DNA of 64,000 nucleotides, taken from the NCBI GenBank assembly GCA_019722365.1, contig JADFUC010000169.1, positions 62,001-126,000 of the forward strand, in the 5' to 3' direction. Both the position numbers and the translations under genes were made by a program. The stretch is from Lithospermum erythrorhizon. Lineage: Eukaryota > Streptophyta > Magnoliopsida > Boraginales > Boraginaceae. Under the pieces are notes generated by a model that worked only from the letters and a program-made list of their open reading frames with translations, was not told the origin of the DNA and made no database searches. How positions within the stretch are numbered: position 1 is the stretch's first letter; each line of letters opens with the position of its first letter. This document shows positions 33,541-44,841 of this stretch, piece after piece.

Positions 33541-34487
33541 TGCTGTTATAATTTAACCTTCTAATTCCTACCTAATCGCATAATAATATAGCGAGGATCT
33601 AACCACAGAATCGATTATTTAATTGACTAAATTAGTTAAAACTATCCTAGAAAGTGATTTAAATTGAATTGGATTTGAAGTTAATTAAACTAAATGCAAT
33701 AATTAAATAACTAAAACATTTTTTTTTTTGGGAAAAGATTTCATTAATACTAATTATGCTAAATATTTACAATCTAAATACTCGCTTATTTCTTGATTCG
33801 AATAAGACTAAAAACCCGGCTCGTTAAAATCCATATGAAGCAATTAATATGTTGTATATTAACAACTTACTAATCAATTATTCAAGTGATCTATTATGAA
33901 TTTTCATTCGGATGGTGGCTTAATCATAATACTCAAATATAATTGTGAACAATGAATAATACAAGAATTATATAAACTGAAATATAAAAATATAAATATG
34001 AAGCGTCAAAAGTATATGATTACATCAATCCCCAACAATTTTTGAAATTAATATAAAATATAATAAAAAGAGTACTAGAAACAACTCATTCAAGAAATCA
34101 AATCGATGAACCAAAACGGAGTTGGAGACTATGAACTTGACATTGTTCTCGTCTTTCTGCGCATGCATTTAGCCAATCTAATTAATTAACTTGGTCTCTT
34201 TCTCTCGATTGGCCTTTCGGCCGTTTCCCCTCTTCCCAACCAAGTAAGAAACTAATAGGTAATTTAGGATCCAATCCCGTATTTTATTAATTATTTTCCC
34301 GGATTTCTTTAATTAATTTATTTTCTCTAGTTTGTTAGAAAATTTGAAATTTTCAACCAATATTTCTACAAAATATAAAAGATCAATAAGTGTCACATAT
34401 TTATCAATTAAACAATAAAAACTCATCAAATATATCAATTTAAGCATAATTATACCCTAAAATACGTGACAAATATATTCCTAATCA
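33541..34487 (-). repeat. Athila 3' LTR (947 bp)
   Basis: It matches 37,386-38,451 throughout, including CTATCCTAGAAAGTGATTTA, GACTATGAACTTGACATTGT and ACCCTAAAATACGTGACAAA. It is about 119 bp shorter, mainly because a block present at about 37,665-37,745 in the other LTR is absent here. Confidence 0.85.
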
Positions 34488-36504
34488 AACTCCCCACACT
34501 TAAACCATTGCTTGTCCTCAAGGAAATTTAATCAAACTATTAAACACATTGCAAAGGCCGAACTCACATGTCTAAAAGTCAAAAGATCCGTGTATAAGTT
34601 CAACTCTAATTTGGTTCAAGACTAAACTAAGTAAATATCTCATCAACCTTGCTCAGTCATGATATGCTAACTTTAACCAAATTCAAACAATTCACAAGAA
34701 ATTTATATATTTTAAATTTTTATTTGCTCGCATCGCCACATCAAAGTTAAGTGTTTACCTTAACTCAAATACAAGTTACATTTATCATAGACTTGATTAT
34801 ACATCCCCGTCTCTATATCTATCACGCATGCAACACAAAGTCGAAGGTCTTTATTTGGATTATAACGTGTTAAGCGCAGTATAATATTTGAGTCTCGAGC
34901 TAATCTAGGAAATATAAAATTTAAAGAATTTAACCACTAAAGAACATGATTCATTAATTCCATCATCAAATATCAAGCACAAAACTACTAGCTCATTTTT
35001 GCAATCACACCCCATAAATCAACACTTACTCATTTTTTTGAAGTTACTACACCCTTAACTGAAACAATAATTTTTTTTCATTTTCTCTCTTTTTCAATTT
35101 TTGTTTCCTTTTTGAATTTTTTTTCTCTGGTCTAGTACACTTCTTCTCCTACACTTCTTTCTTTGCATGAACCACAATAATCACAATATTAATACCACAA
35201 CTCATGAAAAATTCTAAAGATTACACATTCCTCAAGTAGGGACAATCATGGAAGATAAATTAATTTAAAGGCTTTGACTCATTTAATGTGGTTAAATAAT
35301 GAAAAAGGTTAAACAAAATGGTTCGATTAACTAAGGGATATAATTTTTTTTGGGTTGGCTTTTTGGAAGAAGTGGTGTATATCCTAAATGGCTTCATCAT
35401 TCTCATGTAACACACAATCAAAGATAGAAGATAGATTCAAAGCAAGTTCTGAAGAATAGTAATCAAGTATGAGTATCACACAAAGAAAGAAGATATCATA
35501 TATTTTAAGGCACAAACACTCACTAGGTATATGTAATCCACTAAATATGAACTGTTATCCTCTAATTTCATTAGACAATCATGTGAGCTAAGTGACTCGA
35601 TACAACACAATTTCTAATCAATAGCCTCATCTTATCTACTAAAGTTCCTATAAGTACACAATACTTCACTATCAACAAAAAGACAAGTTCATTCATTCAT
35701 CAAACAAAGCAAAAGATCAAGGCAAAAATGGTTCACCCTCCTCCTCCCAACCTCCCTCCTAACCTCCCCCAAGCAATCCTAACATTATCCCCAATATAAC
35801 AAACAAAAGTACAGGAGGGTGAAACAATTAGTAAACATTCAACGTAAAAATTTTGCCTTATCATCGTGACTTCACCTCTATATAAAAAAACATTTAGACC
35901 ACAACGTTGCACACTAAAAAAGTAAAAATAAAAAATGAGATATGAAAGAATACTCCCTGAAAAAATGATTGATCAAGTCATTTCTCAATGGATGGTGCAT
36001 CTCTCCCTTCTAATCCAATGTGAAGTACATCACGCAACGCAAGACCTGTGATGGTTAGCAAAAGAGAAGAAAGAAATACATGGAAAAAAAAAATTTTCTT
36101 TACAGAGTGTATAATGGATTGTTTATCCGCCCCGGATAGGGGCTGTCCGGTTTTTTCTTCTCACGTTTTACCCGTTTTTTCCCCTTTGCTTAATTATGAT
36201 AATGTAAAACAACAACCATTCTCCTTATATGCATTAAGCTTTCCTGAAAAGGCTCAAACAAAATAAACTAAATAAGAAAGTTAAAAATAAAAATATTAAA
36301 CTACTAAATGAAAAATGCAAGAAACTGAAATAAAAAGTATAACTAGAAAACTACTAAACTACAATATCCAATACCTTCATAAGCCAACAAGCCTTTATCC
36401 ATCTCCTTCGATGTAACCGACTTATGCAGAACCAATTTAAGCACATTATATAGAAGAGACAACACAGTTATACAAATAAATGCTACATTTTTCAAATCAA
36501 AATA
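34488..36504. other. Athila internal non-coding region
   Basis: 2 kb of AT-rich sequence with no pol homology visible. It contains pyrimidine-rich stretches near 35,740-35,790 and short frames (36,048-36,266 +) that I regard as chance. Confidence 0.55.
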
Positions 36505-36990
36505 TTATGTCATAACCACCCACTCAACTATAACATCCAGATCTTCAATCTCTCCTAATTTCTCAACATAAGTGATCGAATCAACCCCCTCTACTATAAC
36601 ACTATCATTGTCCAATCTGCCTACCATATCCTCACCACTGCACTGACCTCCTAGTAACTTCTGGAAACCAGTTCCAAGCACCTCAAATAAATTAAATAAC
36701 CGAGTAGGAGTTTTCTCCCAAATAGTTCCACCAACAACAATATCTACCCTCTCTTGACATGCAGGAGTTAGTCCATCATAGAAAAATAAATTTTGTAGCT
36801 CTAAATCAAAATCATGATGTGGACATTGAACTAATAGACTTTTAAAGTACTCCCATGCCTCTCCAAAAGACTCATTTTCACATTGGGCATAATTTGAAAT
36901 CAATGATCTAAGATGCTTAGTTCTAGCCCTAGTATAATATCTAGCCACAAATTTATTCACAAATTTATCATAAAATTCAGCCCATGAATA
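36505..36990 (-). pseudogene. Athila gag fragment
   Basis: A 151-codon minus frame begins FVARYYTRARTKHLRSLISN and continues NESFGEAWEYFKSLLVQCPH and FYDGLTPACQERVDIVVGG. These are the conserved retrotransposon gag (Retrotrans_gag) helices in the Athila pattern ('KFFP..RT..LR..I..F.Q...ES..EAWERFK.LL..CPHHG', 'FY.GL', 'D.AAGG'). The N-terminal half of gag (to about 37,250) and everything after GG..W.KTP are missing or degenerate. No start codon in the normal place and no zinc knuckle are visible. Confidence 0.8.
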
Positions 36991-37385
36991 AATAGAAACC
37001 AGGATTTAGAGAACTAAATCAAGATGACGAACATCTTTCACTAAAAGTAATACACAATCTTAGTTCATCACAAGTTGTGACCATGGGTGGAAAAACCTTG
37101 ATCAACTCTATAAAATTCATGGAGAAAATCTAATGGATTCTAAGAATCATAACCATGAAAGAAGGCAACATATAATATTGATGTTCATGAAGCTCATAAT
37201 TTATTACCTTCTCCGAAAAACTATTCGGGTTCCAAACTACTCTACACCAGGAATAAAATCATTAAACACTCGAGATTCCCCTAAATTTATTTTTTAATTT
37301 TTTATTTGAAAATAAAAACAATGCAAATAAGAACTAGTAAAATCAAACAAATAAACTCAACTCCCCTACAATGGCGCCAAAAACT

Positions 37386-38451
37386 TGATGAGTTATAATT
37401 TAACCTAGCAAGTGCACAAATTGTACAGTAGTATAGCGAGAGTCGAACCACAGAGAGTTGATTATTTAATTTGACTAAACTAGTTACTATCCTAGAAAGT
37501 GATTTAAATTGGAATTGAATTTTGAAGCTAATGAAACTAAATGCAATAATTAAACAACTAAAACATATATTTTTGGTTTGTTGGGGAAAAGATTTTATCA
37601 ATACTAATTATGCTAAATATTTACAATTTAAATACTCAGTTATTTCTTAGATTCGATTTTATCTAAAGTTCGGTTTACCGTTAGGTTCGCGGGCTCACCG
37701 AGTGTTTCCAGTTTAATTAATCTCTTATGTCACTAGCGAACCTGAAGCTCAAGAAAATCTATATGAACCAATTAATATGTTATATATTATCAGCATGACA
37801 ACTTACTAATCAATTATTCAAGTAATCTATTATGAATTTCCATTCGGGTGGTGGCTCAATCATAATACTCAAATATAATTATGAATAATGAATAACACAA
37901 AAATTACAAACTGAAATATAAAGATAAATAAATAGAAAGAATTCAAAGTATGATTACATCATCCCAACAAGTTTTAGAATTAAAACATAACTAAAAATAT
38001 AAATAAAAAGAGTACTAGAAAGAATCGATTCAGGAAATCAAATCGATGAACCAAACAAAGTCGGAGACTATGAACTTGACATTGTTCCTTATTCACTACG
38101 CATGCATTTAGCCACTCCAACTAATTAACTTGGTGTTTTTCTTCGATTGGCCATTCGGCCGTTTCCTGTCTTCCCAATCAAGTAAGATCTTTTATAGGTA
38201 ATAGGTAATTTAGGTGGTTTGACCTATTTTAATGTAGATTCAAGCCAGTATTTTATTAATTATTTCGAATTTCTTTAATTAATTTTTTTCTCTAGTTTTT
38301 CTGAAAATTCGCAGCTTTCAACTAATATTCCTATAAAATATAAAAGATCAATAATTGTTACATATTTATCAATTAAACAATAAAAACTCATCAAATATAT
38401 CAATTTAAGCATAATTATACCCTAAAATACGTGACAAATATATTCTAAACA
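37386..38451 (-). repeat. Athila 5' LTR (1,066 bp)
   Basis: The + strand starts TGATGAGTTATAATTTAACC and ends TTCTAAACA. It is the 5' LTR because the PBS lies just outside at 37,369-37,379. The open frame at 37,302-37,601 is LTR sequence. Confidence 0.85.
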
Positions 38452-38631
38452 CGTGCCTCATGTTGAACTTCGTATGTGGGATGTACTTAGCAAGGTGGTG
38501 TGGAAGTGCCGTGCCTCTTCCTCTTCTCCGCCGCTTAGAAATGGTGGGATTAGTCAGCACTCATAATGTATCTATACTTCTTTTATTATGAAGATTTGGT
38601 TATATTTTATTATGATTTCAATTAAATATTA

Positions 38632-38851
38632 CTCCCTCCAATTCATTTTAATTTACTTTCATATATCGGTATTAAATTTTCAATCTAATTATTTTAATTA
38701 TATTATTAAAAAAATAATACATGAAAGTTTTTTAAAAGACGAATCAAATTATATAAATTATATATTTTTTAGAATAATGAATAATTAATAATTGATAATT
38801 AAAGTTCAATTTCAAAAAAGTCAAACGACAATTAAAGTGGATTAGAGGGAG
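38632..38851. mobile_element. Stowaway-type MITE, 220 bp
   Basis: It begins CTCCCTCCAATTCATTTTAA and ends with the complementary GGATTAGAGGGAG, flanked on both sides by TA (38,630-38,631 and 38,852-38,853). These are the terminal inverted repeat and the TA target duplication of Stowaway (mariner-derived) MITEs. It is AT-rich and non-coding. The surrounding 38,452-39,480 has no supported gene. Confidence 0.8.
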
Positions 38852-39480
38852 TATTATTTTATTATGAATATCTCTTTTATTGATGTTAACCTCGATTATA
38901 AATTAATTATTTTAAATGCTTTGTGGAATTTTAATTAATTTTATTAACTAATTAAGTAAATTAAATTTTTATTAATACAATTAAATTTGAATTTTAAAAT
39001 AAGTTCAAAAAAATTGAAATAAGCGAAGCTAGCTTGGCTCGATGAAAGGTCACCAAACCAAACCTATGGCTCGTTTAGTGACCGAGTCGAGTTAAAAATT
39101 CTTCAACTCGGACTTGACTCATTTATAGACGCCTGTGCATGGGGCAACACTATTTGGGTGTGTGTATAACAGCTCGCATGCCATGTCGCAAGTTTCATGA
39201 ATGAAATTGCGACCCTTCGGTATTAACTTGGATTTGGTTCTTCCAGGGTGACGTAAGGTCAAATATTGGGAGAAATAATAAAAAAGAGAACAAATTATGT
39301 AAAACAGTTTATTGCATTCAACCAATGGCATACAACATTGCAAATGTGAAAACATTATTTCTTGGCAATAAGAAAGATATAAAAGGTCCAATTTTAAAAG
39401 AGGTCGAACACAAATCACCGCAACGGAACAAATAACAAAGACAAAGCAAATATATTAGATAAGCAACCCAGATATCAGGA

Positions 39481-40808
39481 ATGGACGAACATAAGCTAAA
39501 TCAATCCCTCCTGTCTCTGACTCAGCACTTTGAAGCCACTGACAAAGTGGTTTCATGCTTCTTCCAAATGTAAGGTTCTCCTGCCAGGTCTGTTACTCTG
39601 GCCCGCCTTTGAACCATTGGATTTATGTCGCTTTCTTCCAGCACATCTACCTATATAAAGTTTACACAAGGGCTTACTCTCTTTAACTGCAGCTGAGTGA
39701 GACTTACTTACAGAACTCCCCACCGCTGCAGCAGCAGCACCTGTGAGCCTTCATTCCTCGCAACAGCTACAGCTAGATAGGCCTTGTTCTTCAGAACCTC
39801 CTTGGCAAACCCCTTCTCGACACCCTCAAGAATGGCCTCATATAAAGCAGTCATAACCTCCTGATCAGAGCCGCTAAGTGAACCGAGAAAATTCTGAAAT
39901 TCACTAGCAGTAACACCTTTCTTCAGAAAAGCTTTGACTTTGGCAACAAGTCCCTCATGACTTGCATCATCATTCTCTTCAGTTTTTGCAGAGGCTTTGG
40001 ACTTCTTCTTAGGCTCATCAGTGGACAGCATAACCATGTCAGCAGTCACTGCATTCAACTGCTCTTGAATACGAAGGCGAGCTGCTTCCATTGACGTGTC
40101 AGTTTGCCATTCAATATCATCTTCATCATCATCATCATCCTCTTCCTTCTCATCTGCATGGTCCGTTGGTGGCGAGATCTGGTCCTCATCAGAACCACTG
40201 GTTTTCTTCTTTGATGAAGTTTTTGCTTGCAAATCCTTGGTAGAACTTTTCTTCTTTACATCTTTCTTGAGCTTCTTCAGCTCTTCATCAGCAGCCTCAC
40301 CTTCCTTCAGTCGTTCCTTCTCAGCTCTTCGCAGTGCTTTCTTATCTTTAGATGATTTCTTGGATTCTGGAGGATTCTTGATGATAAAAGTTGTAAGCTT
40401 ATCCCTCATGTCAACATCTGAAACAAACCCACAAGCAGCACATTTCAGTTGAACCATCTGACTTTTTGTAATGACAATTTCAGTCTCTGGGTTTCTACAA
40501 CCATAACACTGGACAAATTTCTTAATAAAGTTCTCTAGGAGACCAGCAAGTTTAGGAGTATCATGAGATCCATTGACGAGTGAAGTTCCAGTTTTCTCAT
40601 CAAATTTTGATTGGGCTCCAAGTTCACAGCCAAAGTACTTTGTAGTGTAGGAAGCAGGCCTAGCCAAAGCCTTTGCAATCTCAACCATGTTGACGATATT
40701 GGTTTTGATGCCATTTCCACGTCCTTCTATCTTGGTAACCATCCTAGGCATCTTATACCTGTAGAAGGCATCATCTTTGTTGCCAGCACCAATGTTTTGT
40801 AAAGCCAT
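39481..40808 (-). CDS. eIF5: Eukaryotic translation initiation factor 5; C-terminal W2 domain frameshifted
   Basis: The uninterrupted frame is 40,808-39,708 (366 residues). eIF5 stimulates GTP hydrolysis by eIF2 in the 43S/48S complex in the cytosol. N-terminal domain (1-145): MALQNIGAGNKDDAFYRYKM carries the candidate arginine finger R17, and the zinc finger is C101, C104, C123 and C126. A Lys-rich and an acidic linker (150-235; DDDDDEDD) precede the W2/HEAT domain from about residue 285 (LVAKVKAFLKKGVTASEFQN). At residue 361 the frame shifts and stops after six odd residues. The remaining ~75 residues of W2 are legible only in shifting frames down to about 39,495 (VDVLEESDI, RVTDLAGEPYIWK, MKPLCQWLQSAESETGG). 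Plant eIF5 is about 430-450 residues. The CDS is intronless, as in other plants. Confidence 0.85.
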
Positions 40809-40815
40809 TTTCTTT

Positions 40816-42496
40816 CTTCAGAGAAATTGCAAGACAAGAATGTGTCAAAAGCAAACACGTTCCTATTTGAGAGCACAGTTTCTGAATGCTTCTTCACTAC
40901 TAGAGGACTGGTTACCTATATATAGGTAAGGCTGCTTTTTGCTGCAACCAAAATTCAAGTGATGCAAGTAAGGCTCAAAATGCATGCAGTCAACTCTGTC
41001 CAACAAGTTTGAGCTCGTAGGACAATATTCTCCAAGCAACCCAACTGATCCCAAGAACAAAATAACCTCCTCGGACATAAAATCTTAAAATAAGTAACAG
41101 AGTTCACCTTGACAATCTTGTGGAACAGATGACTCCTACAAATTAGATAAACAACTAATATAAATCAGTAAAGGAAAAACACCGCTCATAGGAAACAAAT
41201 GTAACAAACCCGGAAAGGCATGAGTGAGGACCAGAAGAAAGAGCCCCATACAAGATTATTTAGAATATCCAGAACAGTAAATATAATTGTAGCCCTAAAT
41301 AAGAATTCAGTCAATCGTATTCATTATATAGCATATTAGAAAATATAACTCATAATAATCGCATCTTGAATAATTATAAAAACAAGAAAAAACAATTTAT
41401 ATCTCAACAATTGTAATATAGGCATTTCAAGTATCTATACATCCATTAAAAACATTATCATATTACTGAATCAGTCTGTTCAATCAACCTTTTAAAATGA
41501 GAACCTGCAATCAAGAAATACTATGACACACTGACACCTCCAGGTATCATAGAAGTAATGATAAATTATTCAAACGATAAACTAAATGTTTGTCAACATT
41601 CCAAATCCCAGAAATTCCAATCATATATAAGCATCCAATTTATATCAAACATAGAAGGCTGACCAATTATCATCTAATCTTCAACGTTCAGAAGTTCAAA
41701 TGAAACATAAAAAGAAACATCGCTACAGAACCACATTCTTATATCTTTAGCTAAGCACATCAAAACAACGAATATAAACAAAAAATAAATAAAACCCAAT
41801 TCTTCCAATCATTGATTATGCAAAAATAAACTCAAAACTAGAAAGCAAAACAAATCAACAACAGTCAATAGGAAAATAGGCAAAGAAATAAGCATTATAC
41901 TACAATCTACATCATAATATTTCAAACCCAACTCAACACGACGGAAAACAGTCAACTCAAGTCAATTTTATTTAAAATCGTCAAATCCGAATACTCAAAC
42001 CTTTTCCTAATATTCAAATCAATACACAACTAACTACATTATCATATACTTCCTCCGTCTCAAAATACATGATCATCTAGAAAAAATTTACTTTTTCACT
42101 ATAGTTGATTTTTTACAATTCTAATATAGATTTTTACATTTTCAATGTAGTTTTTTCCAATTTCAATGTAGCTTTTTACAGTTTCAATGTAAATAAAAAA
42201 AATTTCATCTAAACAATCTATCTATTTTAAAACGGAGAACCGAGGGAGTATTTAGGTAAGCACATGAAAACTACAAATCTATCCAAAAGTAATCAATACC
42301 CTGTTCTTACTATAAACTAAGAAACTGAAATCTAAGCAGAAACCAAAAATATTTAAATTAAATACAATGACAAGAAACAGAGCCCAGGTTATGAAATCCA
42401 ATTAGTCAGAATTCCTCCAAACAAATAAATAAATATATGAGATCTAGAGCAATATCAAAGTACTGTAGGAAGAAGAAGAATATTAATGAAACTTAC
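40816..42496 (-). other. Probable 5'UTR intron of eIF5, carrying a MITE
   Basis: The donor reads AATCT|GTAAGTTT at 42,496. The proposed acceptor is CTCTGAAG|AAAGAAAATG, ending at 40,816 just before the start codon. The 1.68-kb interval is AT-rich and non-coding and contains a Stowaway MITE (42,049-42,248). Leader introns are common in plant translation-factor genes. The acceptor is the less certain of the two sites. Confidence 0.55.
42049..42248. mobile_element. Stowaway-type MITE inside the eIF5 leader intron
   Basis: It begins CTTCCTCCGTCTCAAAATA and ends AAAACGGAGAACCGAGGGAG, with TA on both sides (42,047-42,048 and 42,249-42,250). Within it, a ~22-bp unit of the type TTTTTACAATTTCAATGTAG is repeated about four times (42,108-42,193). 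Confidence 0.75.
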
Positions 42497-42600
42497 AGAT
42501 TGGATGAATTGAGAAGCTCAGAAGTTGTATTGAGAAAGATAGGTAGGGTTTGTAAAGCTGTTGGATGAGGCTGTACAATAATAATATGTGTGTTTATATA
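42497..42600 (-). promoter_or_regulatory. eIF5 core promoter, leader exon and telo-box
   Basis: On the minus strand a TATA box (TATATAAA, + 42,593-42,600) is followed about 30-35 bp later by the expected start region (near 42,565) and a leader exon to 42,497. The leader contains AAACCCTA (+ 42,544-42,551), the telo-box found in promoters and leaders of plant translation-machinery genes. The transcription start is inferred from spacing only. Confidence 0.6.
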
Positions 42601-43655
42601 CTCCGTATCTATGATCCAATATACACACCTAAATAATGTTTTTAAGATCAAACGGCTATTTCACTCTCATCATACTTTTGTGAATTCACCAGATTTCCAT
42701 AAACAAGTATAGTAAATAAATATTTCACCCACAAATACTAACTGCTCTGGGTGTGTATAGCCAGCTCAGGTATTTGATTTGGGATTTTGACATCGCAGCT
42801 ATGCCATTCCTTGGATCATCATGAGTTTCATCGTTTTTTAAAAACAAAATCAATAGTTTTTCCTGAAAAAATAGGAAATATATTAAAACATTTAATGTAA
42901 AAAAGATTCATTTTATATTTAAATGGCTTAATTTTATCACGCAGCTTTAAAATCGCCTCAATATTTTTATTATTTCAGCCAGTCTCCTAAACTATACTAA
43001 GCTTTTTGAGACGCTCTCAACTATTCAATTACTCCTCGATTATGAAATTCCCATTTCATCAAAAGGGCAAATACGGATTGCTAAATTCATACTGAAACTT
43101 TGTACATTCTTTGAATATAACTAAACATTTTAATTATTATTAAAATATGTGTACTTATTTTAATAATAATATTTTGATTATTATTAAAATAAGTACACAT
43201 GTTTAGTTATATTCAAAAACTGTCCCAAATTTATTATAAGTATAATTCCATTGCTCATTAAGCCATTAAAACAAAATTTCATCACTACATCGTGATAATT
43301 TGATAAGTTGAGGAGTAAATGAAACTTACTATAGTTTTAATACTAACTCGAACGACATAATAATATTAAGAAACAATTAAAACTTACTCGATAAATATAA
43401 AGGCTAATAAAAATTAATCCTATTTAAATTATATCATCCTAAAGTTAATCATATTCTTAAAGTTATTATTTGTCCAGAGTCCAATACGATCCAAATACCG
43501 ATACTAGGTCAAGATTTTTCTAAAAATCATCGATTGAAGTTATAATTGAAAAATCACAAATGATGTTCCCTAATATTATCTTAATGATTTTTTTTAAAAC
43601 CTACCCACCAACCCCCCCACCCCCATAACGGTAATCTAACTTGTGACCTCTGCAA
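42601..43655. other. Intergenic AT-rich DNA
   Basis: No gene is supported. It contains the palindrome listed separately. The + frame at 43,643-43,858 overlaps the tandem array and is not coding. Confidence 0.55.
43110..43217. repeat. Long AT-rich palindrome (hairpin or small MITE)
   Basis: TTTGAATATAACTAAACA at the left is the exact reverse complement of TGTTTAGTTATATTCAAA at the right. The inner arms (TGTGTACTTATTTTAATAATAAT and its complement) also pair, with one arm carrying about 19 extra bases. The element could extrude as a cruciform or be a minimal foldback MITE. Confidence 0.8.
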
Positions 43656-43659
43656 GTTC

Positions 43660-44550
43660 ACTCCGGGCGACTCCTAACTACTGCGCCATTCACGCTCTCC
43701 TATTGTACTTCGTGAATGATGTTTTGGGAGAAATTCAGTTTATCTTATTTGGCCTCAGACATTCGAAATTTTTTATTTGTACCGAAAAGAAAAAACTCCA
43801 TTTTCTTCCTATCCGAACGCAACTGCTCGAGTTTTTTTTAGTCGCCTCTATACATTAGCTTTTAGAAACGATTGCCATGAGTAAAAATTGCCGATTCTAT
43901 TTACTGCATATCTCGGGCTTATTTAGCGTACGAAAAACCGTGATTTTCTTCCTATCCTAATTTAACTGTCAGCTTTTCAGCTGCCCCTTTAATATTATTA
44001 GTCGGCGAATGACGCCTGGGAGAAAATCAAGCCGATTCTATTTTAGCTCATACATTCTAAGTTTTTTAGGCCGAACGAAAAATCAGATTTTCTCCTATAT
44101 AAACGCCTGAGTTTTTTTTTTTGTTTCTAATATTAGCTTTAAGAATGATGTTCTCAAAAATAAACGATTCTATTTGAGTTCGCATAATCGAGTTTATTTA
44201 GTTTCAAATCTAAAACGGCTTTTTCTCCTATCCGCACGGGAGTTCGCTCAGTTTTTTTTCAATGCCTCTAATATTAGCCTCGTGAAAAACGCATGCTCGG
44301 GACAAAATCAAGCGATTCTATTTTAGTTCAGACAAATGGGTTGATGAAATTTAAACTAAAAACGCCTTTTCTCCTATCTCAACGCAACTGCCTTTTTTTC
44401 GATCTTCCCCTAATATTAGCTTTAGAATCTATGTTCCTATAAAATCAGCCGATTCTATTTTTAGTTCGCATACACGGGTTTTATTAGGCCTAAAACAAAA
44501 AACGGCATTTTCTCTCCTATTCGACGAGTTTTTTCTCATGTTTTAATATA
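43660..44550. repeat. Tandem array of a ~140-bp unit, about six copies
   Basis: Several anchors recur at ~140-bp spacing: CGATTCTAT near 43,892, 44,033, 44,165, 44,313 and 44,450; TAATATTA near 43,990, 44,128, 44,269 and 44,411; CTCCTAT/TTCCTAT near 43,807, 43,952, 44,094, 44,231, 44,371 and 44,513. Each unit also holds a poly-T tract after 'cgag'. Copies are diverged and vary by indels. No coding frame is conserved among copies. The unit length is at the short end of plant satellite monomers. 44,551-44,840 has no recognisable feature. Confidence 0.8.
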
Positions 44551-44841
44551 CGAAAACAAAGACATAATTACACAAATAGTATGAGTCCAGTAATAGCTCA
44601 TCATTTCTTCATATTAAGATGAGTCAGGCTACTTATGTACCCATCCAATTAGGGTGGAAGTCCCAGTTTGTTCATGGACTGTGGTGAACAATGGAGGCAA
44701 CATTTTATAGACCCCGCACTCTTCATGTATTGTTGTTCTCCTTCCAGAAGCATCACCACCCTCACCGCTCCCATTTTCGGTTGTCCAGATGCTGACCTTG
44801 TAGGGAGCTAATAGAAAAAATGGAATTATACAACAAAACTT

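Larger units (their letters stand above)
33541..38451 (-). mobile_element. Non-autonomous Athila-type Ty3/gypsy element, 4.9 kb with both LTRs
   Basis: Two direct repeats (33,541-34,487 and 37,386-38,451) enclose 2.9 kb. On the minus strand the right copy is the 5' LTR. It is followed after 6 bases by TGGCGCCATTG (+ 37,369-37,379), the Athila-type PBS, and the left copy is preceded by the polypurine tract AGTGTGGGGAGTT (+ 34,488-34,500). Only a gag fragment is coded; protease, RT and integrase are absent. Flanking pentamers (attgg / cgtgc) do not match, so the target duplication is lost or the ends were altered. The element starts about 380 bp after the peroxiredoxin-like stop codon. Confidence 0.85.

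Noticed and set aside
40096..40452. Ser-rich open frame of 118 codons on the plus strand
   Set aside because: It is the exact antisense of the Lys/Asp/Glu-rich linker of eIF5; its Ser/Phe runs reflect GAA/GAT/AAG codons read backwards.
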